Part shown: in pieces, positions 1 to 26,759 of the stretch | Numbering within the stretch: position 1 is the stretch's first letter | Layout: every line of letters begins with the position of its first letter | Assembly: GCF_000003815.2 (NCBI RefSeq) | Contig: NC_049983.1 | Coordinates: 14,926,769-14,990,768, forward strand | Length of the DNA stretch: 64,000 nucleotides | Direction: 5' to 3' | Source of the DNA: Branchiostoma floridae | Lineage: Eukaryota > Chordata > Leptocardii > Amphioxiformes > Branchiostomatidae | Notes under the pieces: model-generated | The model's input: only the letters and a program-made list of their open reading frames with translations | Database searches by the model: none | Told to the model about the DNA's origin: nothing | Program-made: the position numbers and the translations under genes

Positions 1-76
1 CCACCATGGAGTAAAAGCCGGCCACGTGGAAGTCTTCGATGGAGGCTACAGAAAGCGTTGGATCTCACAGATAAGG
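1..76. other. Possible exon cut by the left window edge
   Basis: The first ~75 bases are GC-richer than what follows and open on both strands. On the plus strand one frame reads HGVKAGHVEVFDGGYRKRW and onward to a strong donor (AAG then gtaaga, with gt at about 76-77). On the minus strand a frame reading SIEDFHVAGFYSMV follows a possible acceptor (ctttctgtag). I recognise neither peptide. If the minus reading is right it could be the next exon of the SWIM/YqaJ gene, but no YqaJ motif is visible. Strand and identity are unresolved. Confidence 0.2.
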
Positions 77-843
77 TAAGAAGACAGTTCTTTTCTGAGG
101 AGGCCGGATAAGACTTTAGGGACAAGGGAAGTGTACAAAGATGCGTGGGCGTTTCGCATTTCAGATAACAGATAGATAATTTAGAACACCGTAAGAGCGT
201 GGGAACCAGAAACTTTGCGCCTGTAGTCAGGTTCGGTTGTGAACTTTACTCGATAAGATGCATTGCGTGAAATGGAATGCAGGTGGTCGAGAGAGTCAAC
301 AAACGTTCAGTGTCAACAAGTTCAACAAGAAGCACTTGTCCGGTGCTTTAAAGTACCCAGTTACTCCACGTGTCTCAAAAGTATTCAGTCTTCTACTTAA
401 CTCCCCAAGTACCCGCTAATTGAATTAATCCTATGGTTGAATACAATGCAAAATTTTTAGGTAAGGTTACAAAACTAATTTCAGGGGCGCTAAGAAAGAT
501 ACGTCTTGTTATGTGTTCTTTGATATCTTGTGAACAACTGAACTTCTTGGTGTACATGTGCTTAGCGCCCCTCATTTATGCCGAAATTATTCACGATAAA
601 GGAAGTATCTACAGTATAGGGAATGCATTGGTAGGGTCTGCATGGGTTAAGTGAGTGTCATATTGTTTTACAAAACACACAGCGCGTAATTTATCCCAAG
701 GTGAATTCCACAAAATTCGGCTGATTATGTATTCATTGACACATTATCTATTGGAAAACATCACCCCCTTCTGGAGTGGAATGCCCCTTTAACCTTTGCA
801 GTGTGTTTCGTGCATGATTGGTTTTCTGTGTTGAGCCACTCAG

Positions 844-943
844 NNNNNNNNNNNNNNNNNNNNNNNNNNNNNNNNNNNNNNNNNNNNNNNNNNNNNNNNN
901 NNNNNNNNNNNNNNNNNNNNNNNNNNNNNNNNNNNNNNNNNNN
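844..943. other. Assembly gap (100 N)
   Basis: Run of 100 N. It lies where the next downstream exon of the minus-strand SWIM/YqaJ gene would be expected, so a missing exon may be hidden here. Confidence 0.99.
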
Positions 944-1264
944 TCAGAGGAGGCACCCACATCTCGTCGGCCGCCGCATAGTGTTCCCTATTTAGAATTT
1001 CTGACATAGAAAGCACAAATGAATTACATCTCTAATATGACACTATCTCGCATTGACTGAACATTTAGACTGTCACACTTTGCAGAAATATTTAGACTCC
1101 TGGTATTGTTTAAATCCAAATAAAGATCAGAGCTACACTTGCTCTGGGATTATTATGGTACATGTTCCAATATACAGGGTAATGTTGTCTCTTTGTGTGC
1201 CTTAATTACCTACGAAAAATGGCTTCCTGCAAGTGTACACTGTACTAGTTTTCAGTTAACTCAC

Positions 1265-1765
1265 TTGGCTCAAATCCTTGCAGTCATATTGCATGACCTT
1301 CCGTACTGCAGTGGTGGGGTTTGATGCATGAAGGACATCATGCATGGATGTAGAAGTCACACGACCCTTGCGTTGCTGACGCCATAAAGCAGACTTGGAC
1401 TGCCCCACTGTAGCTTTGTTGAGGTTTGTGATTTGCTCGGGGTTGCACCGAACATCCTCAAGGATGCTGTCTACACTAACACTAGTAACAGGGACTTTGG
1501 CTGGATGACAAGACCTGTATACCACAGGGGGAAGCGTCTCTGTGTTGACATCTGACTCATCTTCTGATGCTGTGTCTGTGTCCTCCTCCTCTTTAATGAC
1601 AGCACTGGCAGTGGGACACAGCTTCCTCAGTTGTGAGAAAGCAGAAGCGGCCTCTTCTTCACTGAGTGGTGGCACATCACACTGCGGCTTCAGGCGCGCC
1701 TTCTTGATCTGGACTCCATGTTTAGGGTGCGAAAAGTCCATGTCCTCAGCCCTTTGTGGATCAAC
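1265..1765 (-). CDS. SWIM/YqaJ gene exon 5 (linker and YqaJ start)
   Basis: A 501-base exon (167 codons) opening VDPQRAEDMDFSHPKHG. It has an acidic stretch (IKEEEDTDTASEDESDV) typical of a disordered linker, then SALWRQQRKGRVTSTSMHDV, the likely start of the YqaJ fold. It ends at Q371 with a perfect gtgagt donor, so at least one more exon is needed. Confidence 0.75.
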
Positions 1766-3698
1766 CTGAAAGAAATAATCCACAAAATGAATTATCAATA
1801 ATATATGTGAGAAAAAGCATTATACAGTGGCCATGTCAGATATTACACTTTACAAAGAGGAACATCTTAGCCTGCAGTCCAACCTTGTTGTGCTTTAGTT
1901 CGCTCCCAAAGGTCGCTACCCCATGGCATTGACGGGGTAGCCACCGTTGGGAGTGGACTAAAGCACAACAAGGCTGGACTCCAGGCTAGGAACATCTACT
2001 ATATTGCTGTAAATCTATAGTGTAGTGCTATATATTGTGAATTGGATACATGTAAATGCCACATGATTTTGTAGAAGCAAAGAAATCCATTCATTAATGT
2101 AAGTTATAACAGTCTACTTAGGCAAAAAAATTGTAGACATTGAAAAAAATTCTACTCAATTATAATGCCCAAATATGAACAGACCTTATCTTTGTAATAT
2201 TTGTTCCACACGGCCTTTCTGCTGGTGCATGACGTCCGTTTTTCCTGAAGAGACCTGGAGGCCTCCACTGCGAACAGCAGTGCAGCCACATGGCTGCAGA
2301 CCTCTCCCAATCTACATTGAAATATAACAAAAAATGAGTATACATTATAGGTACTATAGTCAGGAGCAATTTTAGAGTTAATGGTAAAAGGAACGGATAA
2401 GTTGGCCAGCTTCACAGTACAATGAAAGATTTGCCTTATCTTCTCATTATGGAAGTCTCTGTGATATTTGAATATTTCTACTATATACACATTTCTTTTA
2501 GCATTATCTACATCTACATGATGATATGTGTTAGTATACTCACTCTCAGGAACTGTTGATAACTCCAAATTACCTAGAAAACGAAACACATCAACAAGTA
2601 AAACCTGCAACAAGAACATCAACAAGAAGAAATGCATTTGCAACAGGTACAAATACAACTGGAAACCATCAAGAACATGAACCAAGGAAAAAAATTAAGA
2701 CAGTTATCTTGCCACATACAAACTGCATGGTCGCTCCTCCCTGGAAATATACGGAGGAACATTTACAGGTGAGTACTAGTTTGACTTTCATTATTTCTAA
2801 AACTGTTTCTTGCCATGGACCTCATCTGACGAGAACACTGTTAGATAAAAATGTGACTTTTTGGATATGATGGTCAATGCAGTTATATTACCTACCCTGC
2901 CATACAAGTGCAGTGAGCTGCCATGACATAACCCTCTTTTTTGGTCAAACACACCCATGGGTTGTGAGGAGTCTCTGTTACTCTCTGTCCTGAAACACAA
3001 ATGTAACAGAAAAAAAAGATAATACAGTAAATATAAAAACGTATCTGACAGTTAAATACTAATCACGCATCTCATTCTTCATCTTCAAGAGTTCTCACTA
3101 CAGGTACATGTAAGTAGAAATATTGTTCCAATGCACTCCAACACCCACCTGGCACAACCTTGGCCTTAAGGAAGCAGACCTTCACATTTTTTCCAATAGG
3201 GTGGTACCTGCACTCCCTCACATGGCCACTTATAAAGACATTGTACGCCTCCAGGGATTTATAGGCTTTCATGGCTTCTCCGTTAAACGGACCTGGAGCC
3301 TCGATTAGGTAGGTGTAGATGCACCCATAGTCCGTATCTGGCCAGAGGCTCAAATCATCCTTCCAACCTGTATAACATACAAATGATAATAAACAACGTT
3401 ACGTAGCCAGAATTTCTAGAGATTAGCAACAAACACATTTACACGTACTCATGTTTTTGTAACCTTTATCTGACACAAAAATCTACCTTATCAAAATCTA
3501 GAAACACATGTACACATGATCCTCACCTGTCAGACTGTATGGGTCAGGTAGGCGTACACCGTCACCAGTCACCGCCGAACCAGTCACTTCCGGGTTTGAA
3601 CTATCGCCGGCGTCTTCGACACTTACCATTAATTTCTCAAAATACCTGGTTCGGTCATTAGGCTCCAAAGAGCTAATGTAGCTGTTTGAAGAACTCAT
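1265..3698 (-). CDS. SWIM zinc-finger / YqaJ-type recombinase-like protein, 3' end missing
   Basis: Five minus-strand exons (3698-3527, 3367-3149, 2989-2896, 2311-2185, 1765-1265) join in phase with GT-AG introns to 371 residues and remain open at a donor (gtgagt) after 1265. Residues 59-131 contain KAYKSLEAYNVFISGHV and lead into PHNPWVCLTKKEGYVMAAHC. The SWIM zinc site is C157-x-C159-x7-C167-x-H169 (CTCMAGLGEVCSH), formed across two splice junctions, which supports the joins. Residues about 345-360 (LWRQQRKGRVTSTS) resemble the first motif of the YqaJ-like viral recombinase/exonuclease family (W..xR..RITAS). The catalytic GASPDG and E-x-K part is not in the window. SWIM domains are known to bind DNA or protein; YqaJ/lambda-exo nucleases resect DNA ends. 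Similar SWIM-YqaJ proteins are multi-copy in fish, corals and amphioxus. The start is the only ATG of exon 1. Cellular role is unknown; mobile-element origin is possible. Confidence 0.75.
1868..1988. mobile_element. 121-bp palindromic MITE with 9-bp target duplication
   Basis: Near-perfect arms of about 53 bp meet in a short loop. The left end reads tagcctgcagtcc and the right end, reverse complemented, tagcctggagtcc. It is flanked by an exact direct repeat ggaacatct (1859-1867 and 1989-1997). Nine-base duplications are typical of Mutator-like (MULE) transposons. It lies inside the intron between exons 4 and 5 of the SWIM/YqaJ gene. Confidence 0.85.
2185..2311 (-). CDS. SWIM/YqaJ gene exon 4 (second half of SWIM finger)
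   Basis: The first base completes Gly162 of the MAGLGE motif, then LGEVCSHVAALLFAVEASRS supplies the Cx H zinc ligands and the helix after them. It ends WNKYYKDK at a gtctgt donor in phase 0. Confidence 0.78.
2896..2989 (-). CDS. SWIM/YqaJ gene exon 3 (first half of SWIM finger)
   Basis: A 94-base exon between a tttcag acceptor and a gtaggt donor. Only the frame set by exon 2 stays meaningful, ending VMAAHCTCMA plus two bases. It supplies the CxC pair of the SWIM finger. It is too short to show as a long open frame on its own. Confidence 0.75.
3149..3367 (-). CDS. SWIM/YqaJ gene exon 2
   Basis: Acceptor (atacag) and donor (CCAG then gtgggt) bound 219 bases. It encodes WKDDLSLWPDTDYGCIYTYL and then KAYKSLEAYNVFISGHV, a block I recall as characteristic N-terminal to SWIM fingers in the animal SWIM/YqaJ proteins. 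Confidence 0.75.
3527..3698 (-). CDS. SWIM/YqaJ gene exon 1
   Basis: Starts MSSSNSYISSLEPNDRTRYF and runs 57 codons plus one base to a donor (ACAG then gtgagg). The leftover G joins GT of exon 2 to make Gly58. The exon is serine/acidic-rich with no signal peptide or membrane segment, fitting a nuclear or cytosolic protein. Confidence 0.7.
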
Positions 3699-4566
3699 AT
3701 TGATTAAACGTATTAATTAAACCACATTAGGAACAGAAATATAACAGCCCGGAACGGATGACAGAAAGCCCGTACGGCGGGAAAATCAAAACAACCGGAA
3801 ACACATGACGGAAGTCAAGAGGGCAAGGGTCATTTTCTCCCAAAATATTACACAAGAAAAAAAAAAAAAAGACTAAGAAGTAGTGAAAAAAATACAAAAT
3901 CTGAAAAAATCCCATGGATGCGATAAAAACGTGGCTGAAAATGCGCAAATTCGCGTAAACAGTACGATCTGCTTCCGCGCCGGTATGCTAATTAGTAATC
4001 TGATCTCCTAACGCTTTTTGCCTACCAGTCAGCGCTCGTGCGCCGAATACCCCGGATGTAAACAATAACAGCGATTGCTCGTATAGCTTGAGTAGACCTT
4101 CTACAGATCATTTAATACATATATCGGCATGCTATAACGTTATCTCTAGCCTTCCGTCATCGATGAGACAAAAAAGTGATCAAGGACGACTCAAATAACA
4201 CTCCGAGACGTAAGCGAGCTGCCCTCCCCATCCGATATCGGGTACACTCGGTACAAGAGCTACAACAGCAATATGGCGAAAAGTCTCTCTTATGACCGGT
4301 AAGTGGTGAACATAGTTCTTCGTAAAAACAGCTCACCTACCTTTCCGTTATCTTGATACCACCAGACGCAAAGCTGCAGTCAGTAGATTCGTGTATGGCC
4401 GCTGACGGTGACAACTCAGCATTCAAACTCAAAGGTCCGCGGGGAAAATTGACCTTTCACCCCTGACCCCTTTGCCTGATTACCTACATTTCTCAGATAC
4501 TGTAACCCAGACATGTTCTGTTGTATGGTCAGTGGTGTGCTTTAGTGATCACCAAGTTTCCACTTC
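3699..4566. promoter_or_regulatory. Probable 5' flank of the SWIM/YqaJ gene
   Basis: No open frame worth calling. It is the upstream region of the minus-strand gene that starts at 3698 and would hold its promoter. An A-rich run (3855-3871) and a YY1-like core (atatggcg, about 4271) are visible; no TATA box was identified. Assignment is by position only. Confidence 0.3.
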
Positions 4567-4579
4567 AAATAAGCGATGC

Positions 4580-5434
4580 CTTCTGTCCTTATCGGACAGA
4601 AGGCATATTCATAGACTTTTATTGTTCTACAAAATTATTCATGGTTCTACTCGTAGCTATTTGTCTGATCTACTTCCTTCAATCATTTCCTCAACATGTT
4701 CGTATGACCTTCGCAACAAAATGAACCTAAGATCACTCGACGCTTCAACAAATCGTTTTGCAAAGTCTTTTGTTCCTTACTCATTAAATAAGATTCCTTA
4801 GGTTTAAAGCGCACTTGTTTAAATCTGTAAAACCTGTCAAATTTAGACATTTTAGTTTTGGTCCCAGATATGCTTGTACTCTCTTGGCACGCCTTCGCAT
4901 TGGCACCTGCAGCTTGAATGGTAGTCTTTTCACTCGTGGGCTAACTGGTAGTCCAGCCTGTAGCTGCTGGTGCCGATGCGAATCGATTTCTCATTTCCTA
5001 CTTAACTGCCCATTACATAATAATCCTCGTCACACTCTCTTCGGCAAACTTTCCAGGATCGTAGGACATCTTTTCGATATTTTCTCTCTTTCTGATGGTG
5101 AAATCAAACATTTACTACTTTTTGGTACTTCCCTTTGCAACTATTCCACAAACTGTTTGATTATGTCTTCAACCCAGAACTACATTGTGCAAACTGGCCG
5201 TTTCTAACCATGTTTTTTGTTCCGTGTCCTACCAAAATTTCCGGGGGTGGGGGGTACCAGGACTTGCGCTTCTACCAGTCAATACATTAGTATTCCATTT
5301 GTACAGACTTACTGCATCTTGTCAATCATATTTTATTCTTATTTTCCTTTAATAGCGGCACCGATATAAGTTGTCTTAACTTGAGTGGGCCGCTACTTGT
5401 CTGTTATTTTGCCTTTATGTGTTTGTTCAAAAAA
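4580..5434 (+). mobile_element. 5'-truncated LINE (L2/CR1-like ORF2 tail) with 13-bp target duplication
   Basis: The direct repeat aaataagcgatgc occurs exactly at 4567-4579 and 5435-5447 and brackets this insert, which ends in an A-run. The translation is a LINE ORF2 C-terminus: HRLLLFYKIIHG, LSDLLP, YDLRNK, then after a frame change LLARLRIGTCSLN and a Cys/His cluster CSCWCRCESISHFLLNC. It lacks reverse transcriptase and endonuclease. The reading frame breaks near 4801, so it is dead. The perfect duplication shows a clean retrotransposition event. Confidence 0.85.
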
Positions 5435-5567
5435 AAATAAGCGATGCGCTTTGTCGAATAATCAGCATGGGAACTGATACATTCTGATGGGGAAAGTGCA
5501 AGAGGCCCAAAGTGCGAGAGGGATAGACCTTTCTCCGTATGTGTATGTACGATAGCAATGTATCTTT

Positions 5568-7394
5568 ATATCTTCGTCTTCGTCTTCGTCTTGTGTACCC
5601 TCTAAAAACCCCTGCTGGGGCGTCGCTGAGGGGGGGGGGTGGCTTGCGGACTAGGGCAAGGCAGCCAAACCGGCCTTAAAGGCCTCGACTGACGGGGCCT
5701 GGGCAGTGTGCCCCGGCAGTCTGTTCCACTCGGCAACCGTCCGAGGGAAAAAAGAAAACTTAAAACAGTCTCTTTTAGCTGTGGTTAACTGATACTTAAA
5801 CATGTGACTTCCTCTGGTTCTGCGTTGGGCAGGTTTAAGATACTGGGTTGGGGATATGTTTATGATGCCATTCACAATTTTGTAGAAAGTGATTAGACGT
5901 GCGTCTCTCCTTCTGTCAGCGAGGAGTGGCCATTGTAGGCTTGTGAGCATATCAGTTACACTACTGGTTCTGCGATAATCGTTGACGGTCACTCTTGCCG
6001 CTCTACGCTGCACTCTTTCTAGTGCCTGGGCCCCACTGATAGTATAGGGGTCCCACACTGCTGCGCTGTACTCCAAGTGCGGGCGCACCAACGCCTTATA
6101 GCATGTTGATTTGACCCGTGGTGGGCAGTGCTGTAAATTGCGGCGAATGACCGCCAGTATTCGATTCGCTTTACCAGTTGCGTACTTTATATGTGTGTCC
6201 CACTTCATGTCATGAGATAGTTGGACACCAAGATATGGGTGAGTTTTGACACTTGTAAGGTTTTCTGAACAAAGAACATATTGAGAAATAATTGGTTTAC
6301 GTTTGTGGGATATATGAAGTGTGTGGCACTTAGATGGATTAAAGGACATCTGCCATTGGTTTTGCCAATGGGTCAGTGCGTCAAGGTCAGCTTGTAAGCC
6401 TTGTACGTCACTTGGGTGTTCAATAATACGGTAAAGCAGGCAATCGTCTGCAAACAAACGCACGTTGGACCCAACAATATCAGGTAAATCATTTATGTAA
6501 AGTAGGAACTAGAGGGGTCCCAGAACAGTTCCTTGGGGCACTCCCGACAAAACCTTTGTGGGTTTCGAGGACTCCCCATCAAGGACAACTGCCTGGGTCC
6601 TTTGTGTAAGGAAGGCTTGAAGCCAAGACAAAAGATTACCAGAGATGCCGTAGTGCTGGAGCTTACTCAGAAGGCGAATGTGGGGAACCATATCAAAAGC
6701 CTTGCTGAAATCGAGCACTATGGCGTCAACCTGTTTTCCTTGGTCAAGGGCACTAGTCAGGTCGTGAGTCGTGACCAATAGCTGGCTTTCACAAGAGAGG
6801 CCTTTCCTAAAGCCATGTTGGGCAGGGGACAATATATTGTATTTATCAAGGTGCTTCATCATATGACTATGAATAATATGCTCCAAAACTTTGCTACAGA
6901 CTGATGTGAGTGAGACAGGTCTATAGTTTGATGGTAAAGACCTGTCTCCCTTCTTGAAGATGGGTGAGATGTTGGCGGACCTCCAGTCTTCTGGTACATC
7001 GCCTGTAGCAAGGGACTGTGCAAAAATGGTCTGCAGTACCGGTGCAATCTGTGTGGACACTGACTTCAGGAGTCTAGGATGAAGACCATCAGGGCCTGTA
7101 GCTTTGTTGGGATTAAGCTCTGAAAGTTGTTTAGCTACCCCTTCCACTGAGATGTGAAGTTGTGATATGGGGGGAGTCACAGGATTCCCAAGTGTTGGTC
7201 TGGTGTCCAGGTTCTCCTTTGTGAAGACCGAGCTGAACTGGTCTCCTAACGCTTCAGCCTTCTCCTTAGGGTCGGAGGTTAGTATACCCTGGTGCCTGAT
7301 AGACGTTATGTTGGTAGAGTCCTGCTTTAGAGACTTAATGTAATTCCAGAAGGCCTTGGGGTCTGTTAAGGTGAGCTCCCACCGCACTTATGTC
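5568..7394 (-). mobile_element. 5'-truncated CR1/Jockey-type LINE
   Basis: A minus-strand element whose 3' tail is a short tandem array of a 6-base unit (cttcgt on the plus strand, about 5571-5594) followed by a short 3' UTR. The body is the reverse transcriptase and C-terminal part of ORF2. The endonuclease is missing because the 5' end is truncated near 7390, next to a MITE. The simple-repeat 3' end is typical of CR1/L2-group LINEs. Confidence 0.85.
5651..7387 (-). pseudogene. LINE reverse transcriptase ORF2 fragment with one nonsense codon
   Basis: One continuous frame of 579 codon positions, interrupted only by TAG at 6509-6511. Recognisable parts in order are the RT finger (NYRPVSLTSVCSKVLEHII), GFRKGLSCESQLL, palm motif A (VLDFSKAFD), motif B (SGVPQGTVLGPL, with the stop immediately after and FLLYINDLPD following in frame), motif C (RLFADD, the catalytic aspartates), then MSFNPSKCH, YLGVQLS and the C-terminal SFFPRTVAEWNRLPG block. 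The palm residues are intact, so the copy is young, but it cannot give a full protein because it has a premature stop and no endonuclease. Confidence 0.88.
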
Positions 7395-7402
7395 AACCTT
7401 GT

Positions 7403-7580
7403 GTCACTGCGGGGTTCGAAAGAAACTCAACGAATTACAGAGATAAAGAACAGGTTTTCTTTTTCTTTTTTGCATTTTATCGTCTTCTAAGTCATACTTT
7501 TACGTATTACGCAATATCTAAATTATAAAAATAGGAGAAAATAACAAAACAGTGACGCAGTGAACGAACCCCGCAGTGAC
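7403..7580. mobile_element. MITE with 16-bp terminal inverted repeats (copy 1)
   Basis: Starts gtcactgcggggttcg and ends with its exact inverse (cgaaccccgcagtgac). The interior is AT-rich and non-coding. A related element lies at 61342-61575 and shares the terminal repeats and the following gaaaga..actcaacgaatt segment, which shows this is a repeat family. No clear target duplication was found. Confidence 0.75.
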
Positions 7581-8766
7581 CCTTCGTCACTATAGCTAGC
7601 AGGTTAGATGTCTACTTTATGTTATGCTTTATATGTCAGTCCGCCATCCGACTGTGTAGTGTAGTGAGTCAATTCACACAATAATGGATGTGTAGGGAAT
7701 GAAAAAAACCTTCGCTTATTTGAACACATGTATTTATTCTTCACATCACAGAGAAGAAACAATTGCATCATATAAAATGTTTGTATCCCAAACAGTGCAC
7801 TTGTAGACATATTGGGCATATTGTGAGTAATCGGACACAATGCCTGGAACTCAACACCACTTCAACACCACTACGTTACCTTAGCGACTAGCTATATTCG
7901 TAACAAATGTTAACCATTGGCTTCTTTCTCCTGCTTTGGTAACGTTACGTAATTAGTTAGCTGACTTTAGCCAACTTTAATGTCATAATCTGTCAACTAG
8001 AAAGTGATGTTTCTGGATTTTTTTTTTACTGTGTGTTGAATTACATTGACAGAAAATTGTTAGACGTAATGCCAAACCTATCTTTAGTTATGACGTTTAT
8101 TTTCAGGATTTTTTTTCTGTGTCCTACACGGGGAATATTGCAGAAAATAAAATAGTCTATATAATGTATATGCAGTTGCAGTGCCCAGACACAGTTCTTG
8201 ACTACTGGGATATCTGCACCTGTTATAGAAGTTTCTCGTGACTAAAAGGCCCAAATTTTGATTGAGTATTTCAGCTAATATACACGAACTTTGGTTCAGA
8301 TGTCGAGTTTCTCCACATTCGAACGCCGGCTTAGCTAACTGGCACCAAACATACCGACATATTTGTTCACTATGATGTGTGTACTTTTGGTGTATGTAAA
8401 CCCAAGGCTCACATCTCCCCACTTACATGGCTTTATTCTGCTATAGTTCTTACACCTCGCTCACAGAAGAATGCATCACTATTCCGCTGTGAATTTCAAC
8501 ACTCTGTAAAATACGTCTTATATCTTACCGCCTAATTGCAACCATACTCCATTGGACACATCCACATTGGGGTGTAGTTATACACATCGTCCAAAAATGA
8601 ACTTCCTTAGCGCTACCTACAGGCGATAAACTGTATAGAGTGAATGAAAGGCAGCTTGAAATATCCTTGCATTTTGTCACAAAGATGACAAACGTACTGA
8701 ATTGTAGTCACGATATTTTTCCATTATTACATCCATCTATATGTACATTTTCTACATGCCCCTACG
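7581..8766. other. 3' flank and 3' UTR of the glutamate receptor gene
   Basis: No supported gene. From the stop codon at 8767 the minus-strand 3' UTR should run leftward. A minus-strand AATAAA is at 8096-8101, about 670 bases downstream of the stop, and is a reasonable poly(A) signal; others (for example near 7730) also exist. The true transcript end is not visible from sequence alone. Confidence 0.4.
8096..8101 (-). terminator. Candidate poly(A) signal AATAAA
   Basis: AATAAA on the minus strand about 670 bases past the receptor stop codon. It is a canonical hexamer, but in AT-rich DNA it also occurs by chance. Confidence 0.35.
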
Positions 8767-26640
<17,874 letters not shown>

Positions 26641-26671
26641 GACAACGTCACGGACTGCAAACTTTGGTACA

Positions 26672-26725
26672 CGTCACGTGTGAACTGTGACACACGCCGC
26701 CATGTTGAGAGTGACGTCATCAGCT
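26672..26725. promoter_or_regulatory. YY1 / CRE / E-box cluster, candidate promoter
   Basis: Within ~50 bases there are acgtcacgtg (E-box/half CRE), gccgccatgtt at 26696-26706 (a YY1-type site, common at metazoan transcription starts) and a perfect palindromic CRE tgacgtca at 26712-26719. Transcription direction cannot be read from this. It is about 4 kb upstream of the receptor ATG and could be its promoter with a 5' UTR intron, or that of an unseen transcript. Confidence 0.4.
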
Positions 26726-26759
26726 GTTCGGCAGTACAACAGACAAGCTAAACATGTCA

